A DNA stretch of 64,000 nt from Aquimarina pacifica (GCF_000520955.1 NZ_JACC01000037.1:1-64000), one strand, 5' to 3'. Counted from the stretch's first letter, positions 42,677 to 52,073 are shown. The notes: generated by a model not told the origin, from the sequence alone. Numbers and translations: made by a program.

Positions 42677-43786
42677 ATGAATACAACAAAGCATCAATAT
42701 CATGTAATCGGCCTAATGTCAGGAACTTCTCTTGACGGGTTAGATATTGCTTATTGCAGATTCATAAACGATAAAGATGCCTGGTCCTTTGAGATTATTA
42801 AAGCCACAAGCATTGAATACTCAATAGCATATCAAAATGAACTTAAAAATGCTATCCACCTTGATTCGGTAACCTTATTAAAGTTACACAATACATACGG
42901 AAGCTGGTTGGGGGATCAAGTAAAAAAATTCATCCAAAACAATGCAATCACCACCTTAGATTTTATTGCAAGTCACGGGCACACTGTTTTTCATCAACCA
43001 AACATAGGCGTTACACTGCAGATCGGATCAGGGCAACATTTGGCCAATGCATGTGATCATAAAGTAATTTGTGATTTTAGAACCAATGACGTAGCCTTGG
43101 GTGGTCAAGGTGCACCTCTTGTGCCAATAGGAGATCAGCAACTTTTTGGACACTACGACTTTTGCCTTAATTTAGGAGGTATTAGTAACATCTCTTTCGA
43201 CAATCAAAATAGAAGAATAGCTTACGATATTTCTCCCGCTAATATGCTATTGAATTACATATGCTCTAAAATAGGTAAAACATATGATGATCAAGGAAAG
43301 ATTGCAAAAACCGGAACTCTCAACAAAACCTTGCTTAGCACACTAGATAATTTACCCTATTACAGAATGCCATTTCCTAAGTCTTTGGGATACGAATGGT
43401 TTTCTGACACAATACTGCCGATCATAAATACATCTCAAGATACTGCAGAAAACCTTTTGCATACCGCTGTACATCATATTGCTAATCAAATTACAAATAC
43501 AATCAAGCAAACAAGAAAAACAAATACTTCTTTACTAATTACTGGTGGTGGAGCAAAAAATGATTTTCTAATAGAGGTACTTCAACAAAAATTAATTGGT
43601 ACCTCAACCGTAGTTATTCCGTCAATAGAACATATCGATTTTAAAGAAGCACTAATTTTCGCTTTTATGGGAGTATGTAGAGATCGTAATGAAATAAATT
43701 GTTTACGATCCGTAACAGGAGCAAAAAAAGACTCTTCATCAGGAGTTATATATATGCCACAAAATAAGGAAACTACCATTGCATAA
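42677..43786 (+). CDS. anmK: anhydro-N-acetylmuramic acid kinase
   Basis: The 369-residue protein has the AnmK nucleotide-binding and substrate motifs: VIGLMSGTSLDGLDIAYCRF, IASHGHTVFHQPNIGVTLQI, DFRTNDVALGGQGAPLVPIG, NLGGISNISF and LITGGGAKNDFLIEVLQQ. It phosphorylates and opens 1,6-anhydroMurNAc to MurNAc-6-phosphate. It starts two bases after the GH3 stop and ends the cluster; a terminator follows. Confidence 0.95.
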   Translation: MNTTKHQYHVIGLMSGTSLDGLDIAYCRFINDKDAWSFEIIKATSIEYSIAYQNELKNAIHLDSVTLLKLHNTYGSWLGDQVKKFIQNNAITTLDFIASHGHTVFHQPNIGVTLQIGSGQHLANACDHKVICDFRTNDVALGGQGAPLVPIGDQQLFGHYDFCLNLGGISNISFDNQNRRIAYDISPANMLLNYICSKIGKTYDDQGKIAKTGTLNKTLLSTLDNLPYYRMPFPKSLGYEWFSDTILPIINTSQDTAENLLHTAVHHIANQITNTIKQTRKTNTSLLITGGGAKNDFLIEVLQQKLIGTSTVVIPSIEHIDFKEALIFAFMGVCRDRNEINCLRSVTGAKKDSSSGVIYMPQNKETTIA

Positions 43787-43807
43787 TGAAGGTAGCACTT
43801 TACAAAT

Positions 43808-43842
43808 AAAAAAGACTGCCCTTGCGAGCAGTCCTTTTTTCT
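43808..43842 (+). terminator. intrinsic terminator after anmK
   Basis: gactgc and gcagtc form the stem around cccttgcga, with flanking A and T tracts (aaaaaa before, ccttttttctttttc after). It is a classic terminator, 20 bp after the anmK stop. Confidence 0.92.
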
Positions 43843-43894
43843 TTTTCATTAAAATATATTCAGGGGGCAACCGGTATTTTGTTAATTACTGTAA

Positions 43895-44482
43895 TTAGAG
43901 TGTTATTTCTTTTATAAATACTCTGTCATTGGTGCTAAAATGAACATCGTATGCTCCTTTTGGCAAATCAGCAAGATTGTAAGTTCTTTTGAAAATCGGT
44001 TCTCCTACTTCTACTTTCTCGTCAAAAATCAAAGCTCCATTATTATCATAAATTGATACAATTAATGGACTTTTTTCTACTCTTGTCATTGCAACTTTAA
44101 GAGTTTCTCCCTTAAGAAGTAATGCAGGCTTAAAAATAGTTACTGTCGAATTGTCTATTAACGAAACACCATGATTGTTTTTAACTACCGGAGTAATTTT
44201 TACATCATACTCTGTTTCTGATTCAATAAAGTATATTCCATCTTTGATACTCTTAAAATCAAAAAATCTTCTATACGAAGGCATTGCCTTTAGTGTTACA
44301 TCAAACAATGTAATTCCAGAATAATCTTTAAGAGCCAACTTTTGACCTTTCAGAGTATTCGACAATGTAACATTAATGGTAGAAGAGTTCTCAATTTTCA
44401 CAGATAAAACATCTGATGCTCTCGTAACGGTGCTTAATAATATAGCGCATATTATTAAACTAAGTTTCATTACTCTTTTCAT
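43895..44482 (-). CDS. secreted hypothetical protein with two Ig-like repeats
   Basis: The 195-residue protein has a signal peptide (ends STVTRA). The remainder is beta-rich and shows two similar halves: VTLSNTLKGQKLALKDYSGI with IKDGIYFIES, and IVSIYDNNGALIFDEKV with LPKGAYDVHFSTNDRVFIKE. The second half resembles a DUF3244/T9SS-like C-terminal strand pattern (LPKGxYxV). It is likely an exported surface protein common in Flavobacteriia. No function is known. Confidence 0.75.
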   Translation of the reverse strand: MKRVMKLSLIICAILLSTVTRASDVLSVKIENSSTINVTLSNTLKGQKLALKDYSGITLFDVTLKAMPSYRRFFDFKSIKDGIYFIESETEYDVKITPVVKNNHGVSLIDNSTVTIFKPALLLKGETLKVAMTRVEKSPLIVSIYDNNGALIFDEKVEVGEPIFKRTYNLADLPKGAYDVHFSTNDRVFIKEITL

Positions 44483-44696
44483 AACTTTTAAATTTTTAAA
44501 TTCTTTTAGGTTTTAATGTTTTTGATGGTACAAATGTAGCGTAGAAATAATTACAGAAATACAACAGAATTTACACATATATATGCTATATTAACCCCAT
44601 AAAACTATTTAAACATCTTGTTAAATTAATTTAACACATTATTCTATTTAGTTTGACAATAAATTAACAATAATAATAGAAGATTAGTAGTAAAAT

Positions 44697-44704
44697 TACC
44701 TTTG
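44697..44704 (+). promoter_or_regulatory. -7 element of AraC gene promoter
   Basis: tacctttg fits TAnnTTTG and lies 15 bases upstream of the ATG. No good -33 element is seen at the expected spacing, so only the -7 is called. Confidence 0.4.
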
Positions 44705-44718
44705 TAATACCATATTCT

Positions 44719-45591
44719 ATGAAAAGCACAAAACCATCTTTAGAAAAAATTATACCCGAGTTTGGTAGTTCTATGAATTATCAAACATTTTCAAAAGAAA
44801 ATAGAAATAAAGCGCCTGTATGGCACTATCATCCGGAGTTAGAAATTGTGTATGTAAATGGGGGAACCGGAAAAATACAAATAGGAAGTCATATGTCTTA
44901 TTATAGAAAAGGAGCTCTAATGCTCATTGGTTCTAACCTTCCGCATTGTGGATTTACTGATGGTATGACCGGAAACAGTCGTGAAACAGTAATACAAATG
45001 ATGCCAGATTTCTTAGGCCCTGATTTTTTTGATATTCCTGAAATGAATACTATCGGTACACTTATAAACCGAGCAAAAAAAGGAATTACTTTTCATAGAG
45101 ATACAAAAAGAAGAATAGGAGCCCAAATAGAGTCTTTGGAGAATAAAGACCCTTTTGAAAAATTAATTGGTATTCTAGAAGTGCTAAAAGAAATGGAAAA
45201 AACAAAAGATTATACCATTCTAAATGCCGAAGGTTTCGTTATGGAAACCGAATTGCAGGATAATAATAGGATTAATTTAATTTTTAACTTTGTACAACAA
45301 GAATTTACACGCCCAATTCCTCTTCAGGAAATAGCTGATAGGGTTAGTATGACAGTTCCCGGGTTTTGTAGATACTTTAAAAAAATAACAGGTAAAACTT
45401 TTACACAATTCGTAAACGAATATAGATTGGTACACGCGGCAAAATTACTTCATGAAAAACAAACCAGTATTACGGATATATGTTATGAAAGTGGTTTTAG
45501 TAATTTTTCTCATTTTAATAAGTTATTTAAACAATTTGCTGGTAGAACTCCTAGTAAATATAGAAATGAGTTGAATTATATTGTTTCGTAA
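44719..45591 (+). CDS. AraC family transcriptional regulator
   Basis: The 290-residue protein has an N-terminal cupin-type sensing domain (HYHPELEIVYVNGGTGKIQI, YYRKGALMLIGSNLPH) and a C-terminal double helix-turn-helix (RPIPLQEIADRVSMTVPGFC, ITDICYESGFSNFSHFNKLF, FAGRTPSKYRNE). The cupin part probably binds a small metabolite, perhaps a sugar. It is divergent from the secreted hypothetical gene on its left, with 236 bp between, so the latter could be a target. Confidence 0.93.
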   Translation: MKSTKPSLEKIIPEFGSSMNYQTFSKENRNKAPVWHYHPELEIVYVNGGTGKIQIGSHMSYYRKGALMLIGSNLPHCGFTDGMTGNSRETVIQMMPDFLGPDFFDIPEMNTIGTLINRAKKGITFHRDTKRRIGAQIESLENKDPFEKLIGILEVLKEMEKTKDYTILNAEGFVMETELQDNNRINLIFNFVQQEFTRPIPLQEIADRVSMTVPGFCRYFKKITGKTFTQFVNEYRLVHAAKLLHEKQTSITDICYESGFSNFSHFNKLFKQFAGRTPSKYRNELNYIVS

Positions 45592-45680
45592 CTATATCCT
45601 GATACATTTTAGTAAGTAAAGAACATGCATATAACAGATATCCCAAAGAACTTCTATTCTAGTTACATATATTCTAATAC

Positions 45681-45712
45681 AAAAAAGCTTCAATTTCTTG
45701 AAGCTTTTAGCA
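45681..45712. terminator. bidirectional intrinsic terminator
   Basis: aaaagcttcaa and ttgaagctttt form a perfect 11-bp stem with a short loop. A/T runs on both sides serve both convergent genes (AraC on plus, protease on minus). Confidence 0.85.
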
Positions 45713-45760
45713 TTATCAGTCTAGTCTTGGGGGTCAATCTGTTTATATAATTGCTTTAAA

Positions 45761-46627
45761 TTATTCACTAGACTCTTTTAATCGATCAAGAAGTGCATCA
45801 TACTCTTCTTGATTAAGATATGGAGAATTAGCATAGCTGGGTTGACTTCCTCTTGTGCTTTGAACACCATTCACATAGTTTACACTACTCACAGTGGTAA
45901 TCCAATTTCCGCCACTTGAACCTTGGGTCATATCATTATTATTCATAGTTATAATAGTACTCCCAGACACATAACTTCCTGTGGTTTTATACATTTGTTC
46001 TCCCGAATAAGGAGATATTGCAGGGTACCCTATTGCGGTCCAAGTTCTATTCTGCGGAGGAAGATTTAATATTGTGGGCATCGTACCTATACTTGTCATA
46101 GGTGAGTCGGTGCGGATCATTGCGTAATCATACGCAAAATTAGTATTATCTTTCCACTCATCGAATATAGCAACCTTAGACCACCCCCAGCTAACCTGAA
46201 CACCTGTATATTCTGGATATCCAGGAAAATAAAGAAAATTATCTGACCACTCTCCTTCATCATAAATGTTGTGCGCTGCAGTCAAAAGAACTTCTAGAAA
46301 TACAGATCCTGCCGAACCTACATAATTCTCTCCCTTCCATGTAAAATATAATTTACCATTACATCTGTTAGGATAATTTTGTGGATATTCTACAGGTACT
46401 GCTATAGGTACATCTATTGCCTTATAAATATCATTGTCAGTAATAGATGTATTAGCTTCTATGATAGTTGTGATTTTTGAAGTATCAAAATCTGGTTCTT
46501 TAAAATCATCTGGCAAGGTTGGAGATGGTTTTGGTATTGCCTTTTCTCGTCTCTCTTTTGTCCAATATTCTTCTATTTCGTTTTTGCCTGATTTTTTTTT
46601 GTTCGTATAAAAAGATGTCTTAATCAT
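45761..46627 (-). CDS. trypsin-like serine protease (V8-like)
   Basis: The 288-residue protein carries the chymotrypsin-fold triad: EVLLTAAHNIYDEGEW (His), FAYDYAMIRTDSPM (Asp) and MTQGSSGGNWITTV (Ser). The pattern is that of glutamyl endopeptidase-like proteins. No signal peptide is seen; the first 65 residues (KKKSGKNEIEEYWTKERREK) look like a hydrophilic pro-region. A cytoplasmic or non-classically exported protease is possible. It lies 200 bp downstream of the 238-aa gene, on the same strand. Confidence 0.9.
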   Translation of the reverse strand: MIKTSFYTNKKKSGKNEIEEYWTKERREKAIPKPSPTLPDDFKEPDFDTSKITTIIEANTSITDNDIYKAIDVPIAVPVEYPQNYPNRCNGKLYFTWKGENYVGSAGSVFLEVLLTAAHNIYDEGEWSDNFLYFPGYPEYTGVQVSWGWSKVAIFDEWKDNTNFAYDYAMIRTDSPMTSIGTMPTILNLPPQNRTWTAIGYPAISPYSGEQMYKTTGSYVSGSTIITMNNNDMTQGSSGGNWITTVSSVNYVNGVQSTRGSQPSYANSPYLNQEEYDALLDRLKESSE

Positions 46628-46707
46628 GTTTTCTTTAATTTTAAAATATTATAATATAAATTCTAAAGGAACACCCGCAATTGAACATATCAATTGATTA
46701 GTATTTT

Positions 46708-46800
46708 AAACCCGATTTATGAATTTGACAAGAGATTAGAAAGGTTGATTAACTCTAAAAAATCAGTCAGAAATATCAATTTAAATACATAAATCGGGTT
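46708..46800. repeat. inverted repeat between 238-aa gene and protease gene
   Basis: The arms aacccgatttatgaattt and aaatacataaatcgggtt (about 15 bp matching) enclose roughly 50 bp. This may act as terminator-like structure downstream of the 238-aa gene or as an mRNA stability element for the protease gene. Confidence 0.6.
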
Positions 46801-46831
46801 ACTCACAGATGTTTATTGCTGTCAATAAATA

Positions 46832-47548
46832 TTATGAAACTGTTGTTAACAGCTTCGTTAAATCTGTTCCAGAGTCAGTTACAGTAACAGGTCTTCCGCC
46901 TGGAGCATTATCAATACCAAAAGTACTAGGAAGTAATTGTAAATCATATTGAGTACTTGAAGCGTTAAAATCAAATGTACAACCCGGGGCGGTAGTATTC
47001 CCTACCACTGATCCTGAAACCAAATCATCTTGTGCGGCAAATAATAATACTGTCTCATTAGGTTCCATACTAATAGATCCTTGAGGTGTTGCTGTAAAAG
47101 CACAAAAAGGTGCAAATTCGCCGTTTACCTTTGAGGCCAACCCTACGGTTATATTATCAGTACCTGCTGGTCTGTTATTAAGTAGTGTAATAATACCATC
47201 TGGCGCACCATCAGGTATCGTTGACCAACTACCATCTGCATTAAAGGTTACTGCGGTTCCTAAAGGAACTTCTGGTGATAATGCCTGCATTTGGATGGTT
47301 GTGTAGGCTCCTATAGTCGCTTTATTATAAACATACACTTTGTAAAGTGGTTCATAATCAATCTCTACGTTTCCAAACATTTCGATGAATGGTTCTGCAA
47401 ACCATACAGGTACACCTTCTGTCACTTGAGCTGGTCCCGATGCTCCTTTATATCCTAATAACTTATAATTATTTGCTTGTAAATAATCTAGAATATCTAT
47501 TTGTTCTTGCGAAGTAAGGTCAAAATCTATTTTAAATATAGTTGCCAT
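46832..47548 (-). CDS. hypothetical protein, beta-rich
   Basis: The 238-residue protein lacks a signal peptide and known motifs. It begins MATIFKIDFDLTSQEQIDIL and its second half is Gly/Asn/Thr-rich (DGAPDGIITLLNNRPAGTDN, PQGSISMEPNETVLLFAAQD). The N-terminal 90 residues may be a separate small domain. It could be a self-aggregating, shell or sheath-like protein, but I have no family support. It is followed by a protease gene that may process it. Confidence 0.65.
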   Translation of the reverse strand: MATIFKIDFDLTSQEQIDILDYLQANNYKLLGYKGASGPAQVTEGVPVWFAEPFIEMFGNVEIDYEPLYKVYVYNKATIGAYTTIQMQALSPEVPLGTAVTFNADGSWSTIPDGAPDGIITLLNNRPAGTDNITVGLASKVNGEFAPFCAFTATPQGSISMEPNETVLLFAAQDDLVSGSVVGNTTAPGCTFDFNASSTQYDLQLLPSTFGIDNAPGGRPVTVTDSGTDLTKLLTTVS

Positions 47549-48112
47549 AATAAATTGTTTTAATTATTAATTTGTTCCTACTCTATTTTAGTTGGCTTTT
47601 CAGATTCCCCCAATGCTTATGTTTTTTATAAGACTTTTTTAATTTAGAATTCGGCCAAATCCCTATATCACTCACAATCTTGTCTTAGATATCAAGTAAA
47701 ACACTAGTACAGATCCCTAATAAATAAGCTTGTGAAATAATTATATACCAAAGGTGCTATGTTATCTAGAGAGAAAGAAAAAAAATGAGTGAACGAACTA
47801 ATTTACTGAGTGAATGTTTTATATTGCTGAGTAAGGTGTTTACCCGTATTGGTTTTTAATAAACTTTCAATATTTATTAAAAACCACCGTATAATTGACA
47901 GCTATACCGTTTTAAAAAAGAAAAACAACTGTCACGTCTTGTTATAAAAACATATATCTAAGGACAAATATGTTTCATGATAAATAGAAATACCTAGTCA
48001 TTTTATTATGTTAAGAATAGCAAAACACTACCTACTTTTTAATTGAAAAAATTGTACTTTTATCATGTACACCCTCCCCTAACAGACTAATCAAATATTA
48101 ATCAAAAACATT
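47549..48112. other. intergenic region with hairpin
   Basis: No gene is visible in this 560-bp interval. A strong hairpin lies at 47850-47886. A -7-like tactttta about 60 bp before the 190-aa gene could be its promoter. Confidence 0.5.
47850..47886. terminator. perfect 14-bp hairpin in gene-free interval
   Basis: tggtttttaataaa and tttattaaaaacca enclose ctttcaata. Neither a gene end nor a gene start is near, so it may end an unseen small RNA or stop read-through. Confidence 0.5.
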
Positions 48113-48685
48113 ATGCGAATTAAATTCCAATTACAAACTTTGGGAATGCCTGATATTGAGAGTTTTATTAGCGTTAATTTAGAAGACATTAAAAATGCTG
48201 TACAATCTTCTTATTTAGGTTTGGGCACACCTTACAGCCCCATAGTCATTGATGATTTTGTAAATTTCATGGATAATAAACTACCTGTTCTCCTTAGTAA
48301 AACCCAAATTAAAATAGAATTAGAATTAGACAAATCTGAAAACAACGATAAAAATTTTAATCCTAATCTAATTTGTCTAAAGGCTATAAATGTTGGTAGA
48401 AAATTTAATGACAGGAAAATCATAGAAATTGATTTTTGGCAGGAGGTTTTTAATTTTGAGATCGGTAACCTATATGCTGCCCCGGATAGCACCTTGTATA
48501 TTTCTCCTACAAAAAAAAATGAAACCATTATGGCTACCAATAATAAGCTTCCCAATCTTTATGTAGCCTATAGTATTTTATTTTCTATGAAAATTAGAAT
48601 TAATGAAGACCATGGGTATAGTGATCGTACGTACTATTTCACCATTGATCCTTTATTACACATTAGTTCTAATCAGCTTACATAA
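48113..48685 (+). CDS. hypothetical protein preceding TPR kinase
   Basis: The 190-residue protein has no signal peptide or recognisable family. It begins MRIKFQLQTLGMPDIESFIS and has an alternating strand/helix pattern with INEDHGYSDRTYYFTIDPLL near its end. It is co-oriented with, and 15 bp upstream of, the TPR kinase gene, suggesting co-transcription and a role in the same signalling pathway. That role is inference. Confidence 0.7.
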   Translation: MRIKFQLQTLGMPDIESFISVNLEDIKNAVQSSYLGLGTPYSPIVIDDFVNFMDNKLPVLLSKTQIKIELELDKSENNDKNFNPNLICLKAINVGRKFNDRKIIEIDFWQEVFNFEIGNLYAAPDSTLYISPTKKNETIMATNNKLPNLYVAYSILFSMKIRINEDHGYSDRTYYFTIDPLLHISSNQLT

Positions 48686-48700
48686 AAAGAATAATACCCT

Positions 48701-50482
48701 ATGAATTTTTTAGTAAACAAATTATTGTTTCTATCTTTTTTAGTATGCCACTCCCTCGCTTTTTCTCAATACACAAAAAAGATAGACAGTCTTCTTAAAC
48801 GAAGTGAAAGTAAAGAGTTATCTACTGTAGAACAAATACAAACCTTTAAAAATATTGCTCTTTATCATCATGATTTGTATATAGCTCTTAAGTATGCAAA
48901 AAAATCAATGCAATTGGCTAAAGAAATAAAAAAACCAATTCTACAAGCTGAGGCACTAGAGGAAATTAGTAACCTAGAACACAAACTAGGAAATAACAAA
49001 CAATCATTTAGCGCTTCGCTACAAGCATTACAAATTTACGAATCACTGAATGCCATAGATAAAATAGGAGCCACATATTCGCAGTTAGCCAATAATTCTC
49101 TTAGTTATAAAGATTATAAAAAAGGAATTACATACCTTAAAAAGTCTAAAAATGTCTATAGCAAAAACATTTATAGTACGCATCATATAAGTGTCGTTCA
49201 TAATCTGGCAGAAGCCTATCGTTTATTCGGAAAACTAGATAGTGCAGCGTATTGGTTTACAGAAACATTAAGACTTAATAAAGTACTAAAAAATGATTTT
49301 ATAGAAGGATATACACAAGGTAATATAGGGATGGTGTATTCTACTCAAAACGAGTTAACTTCTGCTAAAGAAAAATTAACCAAAAGCATCGAAATTCTTA
49401 CACCACTAAATGATTTGTACGCAACTTCTGTATATATAGCAGAACTAGGTGAAGTGCACAGAAAAGAAAAAAAATGGGATGAGGCTGAAACAAAGTTTTT
49501 AGAAGCACTCACCATCGCTAATCGTGAAGGGTTAAAAGAGCAAATAAGAGACTTCAGTGCTTTGCTCTCTAAGTTTTATGAATCACAGCAAAAGTATAAA
49601 CAAGCATTAAAGTATAATAAAATATATCAAGTATACCAGGACAGTCTTCTAAACAAAGAAAACATTCAAGAAATAGAACAGTTAAAAACGAACTACGAAA
49701 TTGAAAAGCGAGAATCAGAAATTGGATTATTAAACTCTATGAATAAGAAACAAAAAATATGGGTTATCATTTTGTTTATCGTCACCTCTATTGTTTTAGT
49801 ATTTGCATATCTCTTAACAAAAGCAAATAAGAAAATAAGAAAAGTAAATAGAACTTTATCCAAGCAAAAATCTATAATTACTAAGCGAGAACAAGAAAAG
49901 GCATTACTTCTCAAAGAACTCAATCACAGAATAAAAAACAATCTACAGATGATTTCAAGTCTGCTCAATCTACAAAGTCGCGAACTATCTGGGCATTCTA
50001 AAGAAGCTCTTCTTTCTGGTAGGCACAGAGTTGATGCACTATCTCTAGTACATAGAAAACTTTATCAAGAAGATCACAACACCCGGATTATTCTAAAAGA
50101 CTATATAGAAGAATTAGTTTTAGGACTTTTTCACGGATATGGTGCTACATTTAACCCTATCCTAAAAATTGAAAAAATAAGCGTAAATATCGATATGGCA
50201 ATTCCTATTGCGTTAATAATAAATGAACTTACGATCAACTCTCTAAAATATGCTTACAAAAATATTGAACACCCCGTTCTTCAATTAACAATACAGCAAA
50301 AAAAAGACCTTCTAGATGTACAGATAATCGATAATGGAATAGGGTTTGAAAAAGGCAACACCCAAAAAGACTCTTTTGGCATTAAACTTATTTTCTCATT
50401 AATAGAGCAACTTGAAGGTACTATAAAAAAAGTAAAAAGCAATTGTGGCACACATTGGGAAATGAATATGAAAATCGTTTAA
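48701..50482 (+). CDS. TPR-containing HWE/HisKA_2 histidine kinase
   Basis: The 593-residue protein has a signal peptide (ends SLAFSQ) and about six TPR units in residues 30-320 (QSFSASLQALQIYESLNAID, WFTETLRLNKVLKNDFIEGY). One membrane helix (WVIILFIVTSIVLVFAYLL) follows. The kinase core has a HisKA_2 DHp domain with His in LLKELNHRIKNNLQMISSLL and an HATPase part with IALIINELTINSLKYAY and IDNGIGFEKGN. It forms an operon with the LytTR response regulator 13 bp downstream. Confidence 0.92.
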   Translation: MNFLVNKLLFLSFLVCHSLAFSQYTKKIDSLLKRSESKELSTVEQIQTFKNIALYHHDLYIALKYAKKSMQLAKEIKKPILQAEALEEISNLEHKLGNNKQSFSASLQALQIYESLNAIDKIGATYSQLANNSLSYKDYKKGITYLKKSKNVYSKNIYSTHHISVVHNLAEAYRLFGKLDSAAYWFTETLRLNKVLKNDFIEGYTQGNIGMVYSTQNELTSAKEKLTKSIEILTPLNDLYATSVYIAELGEVHRKEKKWDEAETKFLEALTIANREGLKEQIRDFSALLSKFYESQQKYKQALKYNKIYQVYQDSLLNKENIQEIEQLKTNYEIEKRESEIGLLNSMNKKQKIWVIILFIVTSIVLVFAYLLTKANKKIRKVNRTLSKQKSIITKREQEKALLLKELNHRIKNNLQMISSLLNLQSRELSGHSKEALLSGRHRVDALSLVHRKLYQEDHNTRIILKDYIEELVLGLFHGYGATFNPILKIEKISVNIDMAIPIALIINELTINSLKYAYKNIEHPVLQLTIQQKKDLLDVQIIDNGIGFEKGNTQKDSFGIKLIFSLIEQLEGTIKKVKSNCGTHWEMNMKIV

Positions 50483-50495
50483 TTGAGGCTAAATC

Positions 50496-51266
50496 ATGAC
50501 AAATCAAAAAGAAAAAATAAACGTTTTTATCGTTGAAGATGAAATACTAATAGCAAAGGATATTGCAAATAGACTTACCGATATCAATTACGAAGTTATA
50601 GGAGTTGCTCCTTCTGCAATAAAGGCATTACAAGGGATCACAACGAACCCCAATATAGACATCATTTTAATAGATATTGTACTTAACGGAGAGCTTGATG
50701 GTATTGAACTTGCCCAAATAATTAATAAAAAATACCAAATCCCATTTATTTTTCTGACATCCCATGCAAACACTCAATTTATAGAACGTGCAAAAGTCAC
50801 TAATCCTTACGGTTATATTTTAAAACCCTTTAATGATCGCCAGGTAAGTATTGCAATGCAATTGGCTTTGTCTAATTTCAAAAACAAAAATCAAAAGAAA
50901 AATTTATACCCTAGTACAGAGGCAAAAAAAGTACTACAAACAGGACACCCCATTGAGGATAGTCTTTTTCTCAAAAAAAATCACCATTTTGAGAGAGTAC
51001 CTCTAAAAGAAATTCAGTTTCTAAAAGCAGATGATAATTATTGTATTGTGCATACAAAATCAGAACAATTTATGTACGCTATGGTATTAAAAAAGATAGA
51101 AGCTCATCTTCCTGTTCATCAGTTTTTAAGAGTACATAGAAGCTATGTGGTAAATATTGAATTAATTCGCGGTTTTGAAGGAAATATGCTTTTTATAGGA
51201 GATAGAAAAATCCCTGTTAGTAAAACATATAAAAGTAAAGTGTTTGACTTATTTCATTCTATTTAA
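50496..51266 (+). CDS. LytTR-family response regulator
   Basis: The 256-residue protein has a CheY-like receiver (residues 8-125: VFIVEDEILIAKDIANRL; Asp60 in IILIDIVLNGELDG; Lys in YILKPFN) and a LytTR DNA-binding domain (about 165-255: VPLKEIQFLKADDNYCIVHT, FLRVHRSYVVNIELIRGF). It partners the upstream TPR kinase. A target promoter is not evident in the window. Confidence 0.93.
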   Translation: MTNQKEKINVFIVEDEILIAKDIANRLTDINYEVIGVAPSAIKALQGITTNPNIDIILIDIVLNGELDGIELAQIINKKYQIPFIFLTSHANTQFIERAKVTNPYGYILKPFNDRQVSIAMQLALSNFKNKNQKKNLYPSTEAKKVLQTGHPIEDSLFLKKNHHFERVPLKEIQFLKADDNYCIVHTKSEQFMYAMVLKKIEAHLPVHQFLRVHRSYVVNIELIRGFEGNMLFIGDRKIPVSKTYKSKVFDLFHSI

Positions 51267-51312
51267 CATCAGCACCTTTATGTATGAAGTCAAAGCACTC
51301 ATAAAATAAAAG

Positions 51313-51936
51313 TTAAATAATATCCAAAGTTCCTTTACCTTCTCTAATCAATACTGGCTCTCCATTGGTTGTAAGATCAATAACTGTAGAAGGTATATTA
51401 TCTCCATAGCCCCCATCTATAACAATATCTACTAGGTGGTCCCATTTTTCTAGAATCAATTCTGGGTCCGTTGTGTATTCTATCACCTCATCTTCATCAT
51501 GAATTGATGTAGATACAATCGGATTCCCCAATTCTTCTACAATAGCTGTGCAGATACTATTGTCAGGAACTCTGATCCCTACGGTTTTCCTTTTTTTAAA
51601 AACAGTTGGCAAATTATTATTTCCGGGAAGAATAAAAGTATAAGGTCCTGGTAGTGTTCTTTTAAGTAATTTGAAGGTCGCATTATCTATTTGTTTTACA
51701 TAATCAGAAAGGTTACTTAAATCCTTGCAGATAAAAGAGAAGTTAGCCTTAGCTAGCTTTACCCCTTTAATCTGGGCAATTCTTTCTAAAGACCTGTTAT
51801 TGGTGATATCACATCCCAATCCGTATACTGTATCTGTAGGATAGATAATTAATCCACCGTTACGGAGACAATCTACCACCCTTCTTACTTCTCGTGGATT
51901 CGGATTTTCATCGTATAATTTTATAAATTCTGCCAT
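51313..51936 (-). CDS. TsaC/YciO/Sua5-family protein
   Basis: The 207-residue protein has the YrdC-like pattern: RRVVDCLRNGGLIIYPTDTV, YGLGCDITNNRSLERIAQIK, ANFSFICKDLSNLSDYV, LPGPYTFILPGN and GIRVPDNSICTAIVEELG. The family includes L-threonylcarbamoyladenylate synthase, which makes the precursor for t6A37 in tRNA. YciO-like paralogues share the fold, so the assignment to TsaC proper is not certain. It lies alone, downstream of the UvrD-like helicase gene on the same strand. Confidence 0.9.
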   Translation of the reverse strand: MAEFIKLYDENPNPREVRRVVDCLRNGGLIIYPTDTVYGLGCDITNNRSLERIAQIKGVKLAKANFSFICKDLSNLSDYVKQIDNATFKLLKRTLPGPYTFILPGNNNLPTVFKKRKTVGIRVPDNSICTAIVEELGNPIVSTSIHDEDEVIEYTTDPELILEKWDHLVDIVIDGGYGDNIPSTVIDLTTNGEPVLIREGKGTLDII

Positions 51937-52073
51937 GATATCCTCATTTAGTGATAGCTATTACTTTTAGTGTACCCTCTCTTATGTAAATTAATTATAT
52001 TCTTACCATAAATGGTACCGTTTCTATATATTCTAATCACTTAACTTCAGAATAAAAATCCTACCAAATACTC

